This document shows positions 1 to 8,121 of a DNA stretch of 64,000 bases, piece after piece. Position 1 is the stretch's first letter, and each line of letters starts with the position of its first letter. A program made the translations under genes and the position numbers. Location: NCBI RefSeq assembly GCF_000968055.1, contig NC_022538.1:1151499-1215498 (forward strand). Reading direction: 5' to 3'. This stretch comes from Alteracholeplasma palmae J233. GTDB lineage: Bacteria; Bacillota_I; Bacilli_A; Acholeplasmatales; Acholeplasmataceae. The notes below the pieces were generated by a model. The model was given only the letters and a program-made list of their open reading frames with translations, made no database searches and was not told where the DNA came from.

Positions 1-1175
1 TTATCATTTTGCTTATTATCTATTATATCATGAGTTTTAACATAAGTTTTTCCGTATGGATGATTTTCTATGCTAGTTAATTTATTTTTAATATGTTTTT
101 CAATATCTATTAATAGATTTTTTTCTTCATCAGAACAAAAACTAATTGCTAGACCTAATTCTCCTGCTCGTCCTGTTCTTCCGATTCTATGAATATATGT
201 TTCTGGTGTATCTGGCAAGTCGTAATTGATTACAAATGATAATTGTTTAATATCAAGACCTCTAGCAGCAATATCGGTTGCTACTAAGACCTGTGTCTTT
301 CTATTCTTGAAATTTAGAAGAGCTCTTTCTCTTGCTGCTTGAGATTTATTTCCGTGAATAGGTTCTGCTGTAATATTATTTTTTAATAATTCTTTTACAA
401 CTTTATTAGCACCATGTTTAGTTTTAGTAAAAACTAGTACTGAGTCCATGTTCAATTTCTTAATCAAATGGTTCAGTAATTCATTTTTATTATTTTTTGG
501 TACTAAATAGAGTTCTTGTTTGATTGCATCTAGGGTTTTTGTAACAGGTGTTACTGCAATTCTTTCTGGATTCTTTAAAATAGAATTAGCAAATTCTTCA
601 ATCTTTTTAGGCATTGTTGCTGAAAAAAGCATAGTTTGTCTCTTTTCTGGTACTTGCTTTAAAATCTTATAAATGTCTTTAATAAATCCCATATCAAGCA
701 TTTGATCTGCTTCATCTAAAACTAAATATTCAATGTTTCTTAAATCAATAATTTTTTGACTCATAAGATCTAATAGTCTTCCAGGCGTAGCAATCAAGAC
801 ATCAGTTCCTTTTTTAAGTGCATCTTCTTGTTTCTTTTGAGGAACACCACCATAGATAACATTTGTTCTTATTCTAATAAAGTAAGCATATTGAATAAAG
901 TTTTCATATATTTGATTGGCTAATTCTCTTGTTGGTGTCAAAATTAATGCTCTAATTACTTTTTTATCATTTATATTTTGATTTAACATTTGTAATATTG
1001 GAATTGCAAATGCTGCAGTTTTACCAGTTCCAGTTTGTGCGCTACCTAAAATATCTTTTTTATCTAATAAAATAGGAATTGCCTTTTGTTGTATTTCTGT
1101 AGGCGTTAAATATCCAGTTTTTTCAATTGCCTTTAGTATTGGTGTATCTAATTTTAATTCTGTAAATGTATTCAT
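1..1175 (-). CDS. DEAD-box RNA helicase (3' end cut by window edge)
   Basis: ATP-dependent RNA helicase of the DEAD-box family, acting in RNA unwinding, ribosome assembly or mRNA decay. About 391 codons are visible from the ATG at 1175; the reading frame is still open at base 1, so the C-terminus lies outside. Motifs run in order: Q motif region, Walker A AQTGTGKT, PTRELA, TPGRLLD, DEAD, SAT and HRIGRTGRAG, giving both RecA domains. The product resembles CshA/DeaD proteins. The Shine-Dalgarno is weak (AAAGAAATGAG). The leader contains a terminator-like hairpin (see 1202-1226). A second DEAD-box gene is at 25197. The family is certain; the exact paralogue is not. Confidence 0.93.
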   Translation of the reverse strand, partial: MNTFTELKLDTPILKAIEKTGYLTPTEIQQKAIPILLDKKDILGSAQTGTGKTAAFAIPILQMLNQNINDKKVIRALILTPTRELANQIYENFIQYAYFIRIRTNVIYGGVPQKKQEDALKKGTDVLIATPGRLLDLMSQKIIDLRNIEYLVLDEADQMLDMGFIKDIYKILKQVPEKRQTMLFSATMPKKIEEFANSILKNPERIAVTPVTKTLDAIKQELYLVPKNNKNELLNHLIKKLNMDSVLVFTKTKHGANKVVKELLKNNITAEPIHGNKSQAARERALLNFKNRKTQVLVATDIAARGLDIKQLSFVINYDLPDTPETYIHRIGRTGRAGELGLAISFCSDEEKNLLIDIEKHIKNKLTSIENHPYGKTYVKTHDIIDNKQND

Positions 1176-1201
1176 TTAATATCTCATTTCTTTATTTCAT
1201 T

Positions 1202-1226
1202 AAAAAAGGTGTTATATAAACACCTT
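1202..1226 (-). terminator. Hairpin with T-run upstream of the DEAD-box gene
   Basis: On the minus strand an 8-bp stem (AAGGTGTT / AACACCTT) with a short AT loop is followed by six T. It lies 68 bases beyond the stop of the C-S lyase gene and 26 bases before the helicase start. It can terminate the upstream gene. It also sits downstream of the extended -10 at 1250-1258, so it may act inside the helicase leader. Confidence 0.75.
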
Positions 1227-1249
1227 CTATTGTCTTTATGACCTAATAG

Positions 1250-1258
1250 AGTATACCA
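1250..1258 (-). promoter_or_regulatory. Extended -10 promoter for DEAD-box gene
   Basis: The minus strand reads TGGTATACT: a TG dinucleotide, one base, then TATACT. No good -35 hexamer was seen. Transcription would begin near 1243, before the hairpin at 1202-1226. Confidence 0.5.
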
Positions 1259-1293
1259 TACTTTTAATAAAATATAGAAAAGATAATATATAC

Positions 1294-2466
1294 TTATTCT
1301 TTAAATGCTATTAAAACTTCTTTTTCTAATCTATGAAGAACTTCCATAAGTGTTTTTTTATCACAAGCAATATTCATTCTTTGGTAATTATACCCTTCTT
1401 TTCCAAAAGATATTCCATCACTGAATTCTAGGTGACACTTAGTTTCTAAAAATACTTTAAGTGTCTCATGTTCTAATTTTAAGCCACTAAAATCTAACCA
1501 TACTAAATAAGTCCCTTCAAGCTTAGTTACTTTAACTTGTGGTAATTTTTCAGATATAAAACTGGTTAATATTTGGTAATTTTCTTCAATTAAACGAACA
1601 AAATTTTCTAACCATTTAGAGGCATTATTATATGCAAGTTCAACTGCTTTTAAACTTAGTATATTGCCCATATGAATGCCATTGTTTCCCATATTTTTAA
1701 CAAACTTTTCTCTTAATTCTTTGTCTTCAATGATAATATTTGCAACTTGTAACCCTCCCATATTAAATGCTTTACTAGGCGAAGTACAGATAATACTTTT
1801 TTTGTTTATTTTAGAAAAAACAGTGTGTTGATTATTATTTAATACTAAGTCATTATGTATTTCATCAGAAATAACAACAATATTATTTTCTATACATATT
1901 TGATTAATTCTTTGAAGTTCATCTAAGTTCCAAACTCTGCCAACTGGATTGTGGGGACTACATAAAATAAGCATTTTATTATTTTCTTTTTTAGCTTCAC
2001 TTTCAAACAATTCAAAATCTATTTCATAACTACCTTTTGTTTTTAATAAGGGAATAGAAACGAGAGCCCGTTTGCTGTCAGTAATTGCATAATTAAACCT
2101 TGGATATACTGGTGAAAAAATAATAACCCCATCATTTTCATGAGTATAGCTAGTTATTGCATTATAAAGAGCAAAAACTACACCTGGTGTAATTACAATT
2201 GACTCTTTTAGAATATCCCAGTCGTGTTTTTGTTTCATCCATTTAATCACACTTAGATAATAGTTAGGGCTTGGTTTGTTATAACCTAGTACTACATTTT
2301 TGATATAGTAAGAAAGTCCTTTTTCTATTTCAGGTGCAATTAAAAAATCAGCATCTGCTACAGATAAAAATATCTTTTCTTTCATTTCTTCTTTTGTTTG
2401 AATATTTCTTTCCCATTTATTACTACTTTGTTTACTTCTATCTTGATTTTTGAAATTATAGTTCAT
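1294..2466 (-). CDS. PatB/MalY-type PLP-dependent C-S lyase (aminotransferase class I/II)
   Basis: A 390-residue cytoplasmic fold-type I PLP enzyme. The MalY/PatB subgroup cleaves C-S bonds, as in cystathionine beta-lyase, and some members act as aminotransferases. Visible signatures: an N-terminal VADADF segment, the SPVYP and CSPHNPVGRVW motifs, SDEIHNDLV with the PLP-contacting Asp, and TSPSKAFNMGGLQ with the Schiff-base Lys. Length is normal. The start has a weak Shine-Dalgarno (TAGGAAA). IS copy 1 sits 31 bases upstream of the start, so the native promoter may have been displaced. The substrate cannot be told from sequence. Confidence 0.88.
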   Translation of the reverse strand: MNYNFKNQDRSKQSSNKWERNIQTKEEMKEKIFLSVADADFLIAPEIEKGLSYYIKNVVLGYNKPSPNYYLSVIKWMKQKHDWDILKESIVITPGVVFALYNAITSYTHENDGVIIFSPVYPRFNYAITDSKRALVSIPLLKTKGSYEIDFELFESEAKKENNKMLILCSPHNPVGRVWNLDELQRINQICIENNIVVISDEIHNDLVLNNNQHTVFSKINKKSIICTSPSKAFNMGGLQVANIIIEDKELREKFVKNMGNNGIHMGNILSLKAVELAYNNASKWLENFVRLIEENYQILTSFISEKLPQVKVTKLEGTYLVWLDFSGLKLEHETLKVFLETKCHLEFSDGISFGKEGYNYQRMNIACDKKTLMEVLHRLEKEVLIAFKE

Positions 2467-2497
2467 TATCTATTTTCCTACACTTTTTAAGAATAAA

Positions 2498-2521
2498 GGG
2501 ACTGTAACGAAATAAAAGTAA
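2498..2521 (+). repeat. IS copy 1 left terminal inverted repeat
   Basis: Starts GGGACTGTAACGAAAT and matches the inverted right end (4217-4240) at most positions across about 24 bases. The same sequence begins copies 2 (36719) and 3 (62350). Confidence 0.85.
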
Positions 2522-2534
2522 CAGTCTATAAAAC

Positions 2535-2569
2535 AAAAAAGCCGCTCTAGAATCCTAGGGCGGTTTTTT
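2535..2569. terminator. Bidirectional terminator inside IS left end
   Basis: A GC-rich stem of about 10 bp (2541-2550 with 2555-2564, two G-U pairs, loop AATC), extended by an A-tract on the left and a T-tract on the right. It can therefore stop transcription in both directions. It lies between the left inverted repeat and the transposase, where it would block read-in from outside. The same hairpin is in copies 2 and 3. Confidence 0.85.
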
Positions 2570-2577
2570 GGTATAAT
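2569..2577 (+). promoter_or_regulatory. Transposase extended -10 promoter, predicted leaderless start
   Basis: TTGGTATAAT directly follows the terminator T-tract. The last base of the hexamer is 2577, so transcription is expected at about 2584, which is the A of the transposase ATG. No Shine-Dalgarno lies between. Copies 2 (36793-36798) and 3 (62424-62429) are identical here. Confidence 0.65.
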
Positions 2578-2583
2578 TATAGT

Positions 2584-4083
2584 ATGCAAACACAACAAAA
2601 TATACAACATAATTTTAACCCAAAACAGTTAAAATTACCACTACAATTAGACATAAAAATTCCTTTTGATAGTGAAGTTCGTACATTTGATGAAGTATTT
2701 AGAAAATTGGAGATAAAAAAATACTTAAATAGCTCAAAAGACCCAAGAGGTCGTATGGGTTATAATCCGGTTCAAATGTTAAAACTGATCATGTTTTGTC
2801 AAATGGAAAAGATTCAATCCTTAAGAGATATGGCAAAAGCTGCTAAAAATGATATTAGAATCATGTGGCTTACAGATGAATTAATGCCAAGTCATCAAAC
2901 AATAAAAACCTTTATGGATAAATACTTAGTTAAAGGAATAGATGAAATCTTTTATGAACTAAGTAAGTACTTAATAAAAAAAGAATCTATTGATACAGAT
3001 AAATTATATATAGATGGTACTAAAATAGAATCGGTGGCTAATAAATATAGTTTTACATGGCGTGGTTCTATTGAAAAGTTTAGAGATAAGTTATATAAAA
3101 AAATAACCAAACAAATAGACATATTAAATCAAAGATATAAAGACTCAGATATCTTCTTTTCCATACATGAAATATATAATACGGATTATTTAAGTAGCAT
3201 CAAAGACTTTCTTCAAAAAGAGATTAATCGTGAGACACTTGAGTTTAAATATGGTAAAGGTCAAAGAAAAACTACTTTACAAAGAGATTATGAACATATC
3301 TTAGAATATTTAGCTAAACTTGTAGAGTATGAAAGACATTTAAAGATTATGGGTAATGATAGAAACTCATATGCTAAAACAGATATAGACGCGACTTTTA
3401 TGCATATGAAAGAAGATCATATGCGTAATAGTCAATTAAAACCAGGGTATAATATACAAATTGGTGTATCAAATGAATATATCCTACATCTAGATATCTA
3501 TAAAGAACGTAGTGATTATAAAACTTTGATTCCTTTTTTAGAAGGATTTAAGAAAAGTTATGACTTCTATCCAAAATATCCAGTAGCGGATGCTGGATAT
3601 GGTGGATTAACGAATTATCGTTATTTAAAACTAAACGATATGGAGCTTTATCAAAAATATGCAATGTATGCTAAAGATACGCATGACAAAAAAAGAATGA
3701 AAGATCCATATTTTCCATTTAACCTTACTAAATCAGGTAATGATTATTTAACACCTAATGGGGATACTTTAAAGTATCTGTATAGAAATAATCGAGGTAA
3801 TGATGTATATGAATTACCAAATGGTAAGCGTAAAGAGATTAATGATGAAAATCTTACATACCAAAAAGAGGTTATTAAAAATCTTACATCACCATTAGGA
3901 ATTGAATTAAGAGTTCAAAGGTCAATTCAAGTTGAGGGTGCCTTTGGAGTGATTAAAGAAGCATTTAAAGTAAGAAGATTTAGACGAAGATTAACTCATA
4001 ATGTTAAAATGGAGTTTTATTTAACAGCGATTGGGTATAATTTGAGAAAATATCATAATAAAAAGTATAGAATAACAGAATAG
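2584..4083 (+). CDS. IS1182-family-like transposase, copy 1
   Basis: A 499-residue DDE transposase that cuts and joins the IS ends. The N-terminal DUF772-like region (about 30-115, with GRMGYNPVQMLKLIMF) precedes an RNase H-like core. The candidate catalytic triad is D144 (LYIDGTKIES), D336 (PVADAGYGG) and E451 (QVEGAFGVIKEAF). The Arg-rich RRFRRR is typical of the C-terminal part. The ATG has no Shine-Dalgarno and coincides with the predicted transcription start. Compared with copies 2 and 3 it has K instead of R in the AAKND segment and a cluster of changes at about residues 178-220. The frame is intact, so the protein is probably active. Confidence 0.95.
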   Translation: MQTQQNIQHNFNPKQLKLPLQLDIKIPFDSEVRTFDEVFRKLEIKKYLNSSKDPRGRMGYNPVQMLKLIMFCQMEKIQSLRDMAKAAKNDIRIMWLTDELMPSHQTIKTFMDKYLVKGIDEIFYELSKYLIKKESIDTDKLYIDGTKIESVANKYSFTWRGSIEKFRDKLYKKITKQIDILNQRYKDSDIFFSIHEIYNTDYLSSIKDFLQKEINRETLEFKYGKGQRKTTLQRDYEHILEYLAKLVEYERHLKIMGNDRNSYAKTDIDATFMHMKEDHMRNSQLKPGYNIQIGVSNEYILHLDIYKERSDYKTLIPFLEGFKKSYDFYPKYPVADAGYGGLTNYRYLKLNDMELYQKYAMYAKDTHDKKRMKDPYFPFNLTKSGNDYLTPNGDTLKYLYRNNRGNDVYELPNGKRKEINDENLTYQKEVIKNLTSPLGIELRVQRSIQVEGAFGVIKEAFKVRRFRRRLTHNVKMEFYLTAIGYNLRKYHNKKYRITE

Positions 4084-4100
4084 ATATCTACAATAAACTT

Positions 4101-4126
4101 AAGATTTTAATAGAATCTTCTTTTTT
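4101..4126 (+). terminator. Transposase terminator, IS copy 1
   Basis: AAGATT / AATCTT hairpin followed by CTTTTTT, 17 bases after the transposase stop. Identical in copy 2. In copy 3 the T-run is interrupted. Confidence 0.8.
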
Positions 4127-4183
4127 GACGCCTAAAAGTAGATGTTTTTTGATTTTATCCACATAGTTCACGGTAGATATAAG

Positions 4184-4205
4184 AAAAAAAGAACTGTTAA
4201 GTTCT
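4184..4205 (-). terminator. Inward-facing terminator at IS right end
   Basis: Read on the minus strand, AGAACT - TAAC - AGTTCT is followed by six more T. It would stop transcripts entering the IS from the right, here from pepO, which has no terminator of its own between its stop and the IS edge. A second hairpin (GAAGTA / TACTTC, 4207-4224) lies between it and the end. Confidence 0.75.
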
Positions 4206-4249
4206 TGAAGTAGTGAATTACTTCATTTCTTTACAGCTCCATTGTTTAT

Positions 4250-6169
4250 TTACCAAACAGCAACTTGTTTATCAGGAGCAATATACATGCCGTCTGTTTC
4301 TTTTAGTTTATAATAATCAGCAAATGGTTTAAAATTCTTAAGTTGAACTAGCCCTCTTAAGTATGCTGGTGAATGCACATCGACATTAGCTAGTAATTCT
4401 AAATAAGATTTATTTGCTTTAAATCTCCAAATATGTGCCCATCCTGCAAAAAAGTCTGCTGGCACAAAATCTTTATGTTTAAGACCCGCTTCGTATGCAC
4501 AAGATAATCCAGCAGCATCCGCTATATTTTCAGTAACTGTTAGTTTACCATTACATTTAGCATCTGATCCTGGAACTTCTAATCCATCAAATAATTCAAT
4601 CATTGCTAAAGAGCGTTCATTAAATGCTTTGAAGTCTTCTTCTTTCCACCAATTATTAATATTCCCAAACTCATCAATTCTAGCACCATTTGTATCAAAG
4701 GCATGCGTAATTTCATGGGCAATTACAGCTCCAATGCCTCCGTAGTTAGCACCCTTTGTTTGATTATATGAGTAAAATGGTGGTTGTAGAATTCCTGCTG
4801 GAAAGACAATTTGATTGTTCATTGGTTGGTAGTAAGCATTCACAACATGAGCACCCATATGCCATAAATCTTTATCTACTTTTTTACCATATAAACTGAA
4901 CTCATGGCTCACTTGAACTTTAGAAAAAGCAAGCATATTGTCAACAAAACTCTTAGTTTCATCAAAGTTAAAATGATTAAATACAGGATTGATTCGATCA
5001 GGATAACCAATCATAGCTGTAATTTTAGATAGTTTAATTAATGCTTTTTCAATAGTTTCTTTTGATAACCATGTAATTTTAGCAAGTCTTTCTTTATAGA
5101 CTTGAATAAATTCTTGAACCATTGATTCTACTTCTTTTTTAGCTTTTTCACCAAAATATCTTTTACCAAAATAAGTACCAACTACATCACCAAATTCGTT
5201 TGATAGTTGATTATATGTAAATTTTTCAAAACTTTGAGCTTCTGCTTGGCCTGTTAATAAGAGCCCATATTCACTTGCCTTTAATCTTAGGCTATCAGTT
5301 CCAAATCCTGAAACTGCTAAACTATAGACTAATTTTACTGCTAACCATGATTTAATTAGTTCTAAATGATTATTTAATAATGCATCTAACCCTTCTACAA
5401 ATTTAGGATTTGTGACAATCACTTGTTCTACTTTATCACTAACAAAAGTTTTGACAATACTTGATAAGCTGATAAAATTTGTCTTACTATTTAACTTTTC
5501 TAAGGTATATGGATTATATGAATTAACATAATCTGATGCTTCTTCTGATGTTTTTGAAAGTGGAACAATCAATTCATCAAATTCTAGTGTTTGAGATAGA
5601 ATTGTTGAAGTATCTTTAAGGCCAACAATATTTAGTAATTCTGTTACTGTTTCTCTGTATTTAGCTAATAAGTTTTGTCCTGCTGCATAAGCTGGATTTT
5701 CTTTATCATAGTATCCTTTTTCAGGTAAAATAAGACTTGGAGAACCAAAATATAATGCATTGATTGAAGCATTTTTCATATCACTTTGGACACCAAAGGA
5801 AATAAGAGCTGGTAATCCTAGTCCTATAAGTTCAACTAGTATAGTTTGTAATTCTTCATAATTCTTAACTGATAAAACTTTATTAACAAGATTTTTAATA
5901 ACTGTATTTCCATCTTTATCACGTTGCTCTTTATCAGTAGCCTTTTTATATAATTTAATAAAGTTATCAAATAATTCATTATTATAAATTTTATGATCTA
6001 CACCTTTAATAGAAAACTCTTTTAAATCTGCCATAAGTTTTTTCTCATTGTCCATTAAAATTTGTACAAATGAACCATTTAATGGTTTGTCGCTTGGTAT
6101 TTCAGTTTTTTCTAACCATTCTCCATTTTGAAATTGGTAGAAATCATCTTCTAATCTTACTTTTTTCAT
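4250..6169 (-). CDS. pepO: M13-family metallopeptidase (PepO/neprilysin-like)
   Basis: A 639-residue zinc endopeptidase. The active site is HEITH with zinc ligands H485 and H489, and the third ligand is E547 in ENIADAAG. The C-terminus (YIAPDKQVAVW) has the usual M13 ending. No signal peptide or membrane segment is seen, so like the PepO of lactic acid bacteria it is probably cytoplasmic and degrades oligopeptides. The ATG has a good Shine-Dalgarno (GGGAG). A TATAAT lies at 6203-6208 upstream. The stop is only 9 bp from IS copy 1, which probably replaced the native terminator. Confidence 0.92.
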   Translation of the reverse strand: MKKVRLEDDFYQFQNGEWLEKTEIPSDKPLNGSFVQILMDNEKKLMADLKEFSIKGVDHKIYNNELFDNFIKLYKKATDKEQRDKDGNTVIKNLVNKVLSVKNYEELQTILVELIGLGLPALISFGVQSDMKNASINALYFGSPSLILPEKGYYDKENPAYAAGQNLLAKYRETVTELLNIVGLKDTSTILSQTLEFDELIVPLSKTSEEASDYVNSYNPYTLEKLNSKTNFISLSSIVKTFVSDKVEQVIVTNPKFVEGLDALLNNHLELIKSWLAVKLVYSLAVSGFGTDSLRLKASEYGLLLTGQAEAQSFEKFTYNQLSNEFGDVVGTYFGKRYFGEKAKKEVESMVQEFIQVYKERLAKITWLSKETIEKALIKLSKITAMIGYPDRINPVFNHFNFDETKSFVDNMLAFSKVQVSHEFSLYGKKVDKDLWHMGAHVVNAYYQPMNNQIVFPAGILQPPFYSYNQTKGANYGGIGAVIAHEITHAFDTNGARIDEFGNINNWWKEEDFKAFNERSLAMIELFDGLEVPGSDAKCNGKLTVTENIADAAGLSCAYEAGLKHKDFVPADFFAGWAHIWRFKANKSYLELLANVDVHSPAYLRGLVQLKNFKPFADYYKLKETDGMYIAPDKQVAVW

Positions 6170-6283
6170 TCAGCGTTCTCCCTTTTTTAAATAATTATAT
6201 TCATTATACACCAAAAAAGACTTTTCTTTCTTAAAATTCATTCATTTTGGTCTATGTTTCATACCGAAAACACTTACAAATAC

Positions 6284-6314
6284 AAAAAGTCACTCTATCA
6301 GATAGAATGACTTT
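6284..6314 (-). terminator. Terminator of cold-shock gene
   Basis: Long stem on the minus strand, AAAGTCATTCTATC paired with GATAGAGTGACTTT (one wobble pair), followed by a T-run. It lies 35-65 bases beyond the stop of the cold-shock gene. Confidence 0.85.
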
Positions 6315-6348
6315 CATTAGTTATTTTATTTGTTATTCTTAATGAGAA

Positions 6349-6552
6349 TTAAAGAGGGCGTACGTTGCTTGCTTGAGCGCCACGTTGTCCTTCAACAATA
6401 TCAAATGATACTGCTTGTCCTTCATTAAGTGTTTTATAACCGTCAATTTTAATTTCTGAGAAATGAACAAAAATCTCTTGATTAGAACCGTCTACTGTAA
6501 TAAAGCCAAAGCCTTTTTCAGCGTTAAAAAATTTCACTTTTCCTGAATTCAT
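6349..6552 (-). CDS. Cold-shock protein (CspA family)
   Basis: A 67-residue single-domain RNA/ssDNA chaperone of the CSD/OB fold. RNP1 is KGFGFI and RNP2 is IFVHF. The family keeps mRNA unstructured in the cold or at high growth rate. Full family length. The Shine-Dalgarno is very strong (AGAAGGAGGT), which suggests high expression. The gene is monocistronic between its own terminator and a leader of about 70 bases. Confidence 0.96.
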   Translation of the reverse strand: MNSGKVKFFNAEKGFGFITVDGSNQEIFVHFSEIKIDGYKTLNEGQAVSFDIVEGQRGAQASNVRPL

Positions 6553-6630
6553 GAATAATACCTCCTTCTAAATAAGCACGAAACTAATAATAAAAGGAAT
6601 TATTATACGTTTAAACTCTTATTCGTTATT

Positions 6631-6636
6631 ATTATA
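6631..6636 (-). promoter_or_regulatory. -10 box upstream of csp
   Basis: Minus-strand TATAAT about 80 bases before the cold-shock start. A second TATAAT lies at 6602-6607. No convincing -35. The transcript from the upstream box would have a leader of about 70 nt. Confidence 0.4.
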
Positions 6637-6704
6637 TCACATATTATTAAAGTTGTATATTTATATTAACTATTTTATATGAAATTAATTTTTGAGGGTA
6701 AATT

Positions 6705-7463
6705 TTATAGTAAAAATAACGTAGAAGCACATGTTACAATTACTGAAGTTAGTAGATTTACCATGTCGTTATTAATATATTTGATTCCTGAAATCAATCG
6801 ATATTGACTTTTATTATCAAATACTTCTGTTATTTGATTAGTTTTTAAGTTCATATATTTTTCTTGAATCAGTATACCTAAAATACTATCAACAACACTA
6901 CCGACAAAACCACCTAACATAATAAATAGAATTGTTAGATACCAAGGAATAATAGAAAAACTATTCCAAGTCATTAGTAAGAAAGAAACTGCAATTAAAA
7001 GTCCACCTAAAAGACTAGCAACAGTGCCTAAAACACTAATACCGCCAGATTGTCCTTTATCAATTTTTTTAAAATTAATAATTGAAACGGTAGATCCCTT
7101 GCTGTACTTTCCAAGTTCTGATGCCCATGTATCGGCAGTTGATACAGCTATTGAAGTTGCACTAATTAATAAGAAAAACTCGTGATTAGAAATGTAGTAA
7201 GCAAGGCTAAAAATAAGGGCCATGCCAGAGTTAACAATGACTTGAATGCCATTTCTACCTCTACTCTTCACTTTATTCTTAGTAAAGATGCTGGATGTAA
7301 TAAAAAATAGCATTAACAAAGCAAAAATAACATATGTACCAAAACCATAAATCAATGTACCTACCACTGAGGCTGATAAAAATCCACTTACATTAAGGGC
7401 GTGCTTGTAGTAAGCTAAACCCGCTACAAGTACACTTAATAAAAATCCAATTAAAAAGTTCAT
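6705..7463 (-). CDS. DUF92 membrane protein, VTE6-like (candidate prenyl-phosphate kinase)
   Basis: A polytopic membrane protein of about 252 residues, with at least six hydrophobic segments and the DUF92 landmarks ADTWASELG and GGFVGSVVDSILG. The plant DUF92 member VTE6 is a phytyl-phosphate kinase; most bacterial members are uncharacterised. It is last in the marR-crtN-crtM operon, one base after the SEC59/VTE5-like gene. A role in making prenyl diphosphate for the Crt enzymes is inferred from this pairing. The ATG at 7463 is preferred over a GTG at 7472 because AGGTG is correctly spaced only for the ATG. Confidence 0.8.
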   Translation of the reverse strand: MNFLIGFLLSVLVAGLAYYKHALNVSGFLSASVVGTLIYGFGTYVIFALLMLFFITSSIFTKNKVKSRGRNGIQVIVNSGMALIFSLAYYISNHEFFLLISATSIAVSTADTWASELGKYSKGSTVSIINFKKIDKGQSGGISVLGTVASLLGGLLIAVSFLLMTWNSFSIIPWYLTILFIMLGGFVGSVVDSILGILIQEKYMNLKTNQITEVFDNKSQYRLISGIKYINNDMVNLLTSVIVTCASTLFLL

Positions 7464-7464
7464 A

Positions 7465-8121
7465 TTATACACCTATCAATACATACATCAATAGACTGAT
7501 TAATAACGGTAAAGTTAAATTATCAAGTCCTTTTGGTGTGAGTAATTCTATTAAAGTCGCCAATATTCCTACTAGACCTGCATAAAGTAAAATATATTGA
7601 ATTGAAATACTTGAGTAACCTACCATTAAAAGAGTGGATACTAAAAATGAAACTAAAAACATTGTAATACTTCCAACCCATGTCTTGTGATTAATAATTT
7701 GTTTTTTACCAAATTTTTTACCCAAAAGTGCGGCAAGACCATCACCATATCCTAAGACTAAAATACCAATACCACCTACTAATGGAGTTGTAAATGTCAT
7801 TGAGGCAATAACTAATAGAAGTAATGAGATTGGAAAATAAACTGTTCCTAAATTTCCTTTACCACTTCTTTCCATTGATTTAATCAAGTTAGTCTTATAT
7901 GAAACATAATTAAGTATGATAAAAATAATTGGTGCGGCAATCGCATAATAGATTTGGTCAAAAAAATAAAACATCAAGAACCACCAGTTAGAAACACCAA
8001 TATGAATCAGTTTCCTTGATGCCTCATCACCTAATACTTTCTTCTTTTTAAGTATCTCAGCTAAACCAATCACACAAAAAACAAGTACAAATGATAAAAT
8101 AAGTCCCCATATATTATTCAT
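7465..8121 (-). CDS. SEC59/VTE5/DGK1-type membrane kinase (candidate prenol kinase)
   Basis: A membrane protein of about 218 residues with six or seven hydrophobic helices. It belongs to the CTP-dependent lipid/polyprenol kinase family (dolichol kinase SEC59, phytol kinase VTE5, DAG kinase DGK1). Diagnostic pieces are RKLIHIG near residue 38, then GYGDGLAALLGKKFGKK and KTWVGSITMF. It would phosphorylate a membrane alcohol. With crtM upstream and the DUF92 gene downstream, a prenol such as farnesol or geranylgeraniol is the best guess; diacylglycerol is the alternative. The ATG at 8121 is preferred over 8127 on Shine-Dalgarno spacing (GGAGG, 9 against 3 bases). It overlaps crtM by 8 bases. Confidence 0.8.
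   Translation of the reverse strand: MNNIWGLILSFVLVFCVIGLAEILKKKKVLGDEASRKLIHIGVSNWWFLMFYFFDQIYYAIAAPIIFIILNYVSYKTNLIKSMERSGKGNLGTVYFPISLLLLVIASMTFTTPLVGGIGILVLGYGDGLAALLGKKFGKKQIINHKTWVGSITMFLVSFLVSTLLMVGYSSISIQYILLYAGLVGILATLIELLTPKGLDNLTLPLLISLLMYVLIGV

Larger units (their letters stand above)
2498..4240 (+). mobile_element. IS1182-like insertion sequence, copy 1 (complete)
   Basis: A 1743-bp element with one transposase gene. Its ends are imperfect inverted repeats: left GGGACTGTAACGAAAT, right (inverted) GGAGCTGTAAAGAAAT. The boundaries are where copies 1 and 2 stop matching (2498/36719 and 4240/38461). No direct repeat is seen: the left flank ends in TAAA and the right begins ATTG. The right end lies 9 bp from the pepO stop, facing it. 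Inside are terminators facing inward from both ends. A patch at about 3116-3245 differs from the other two copies. Confidence 0.95.
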
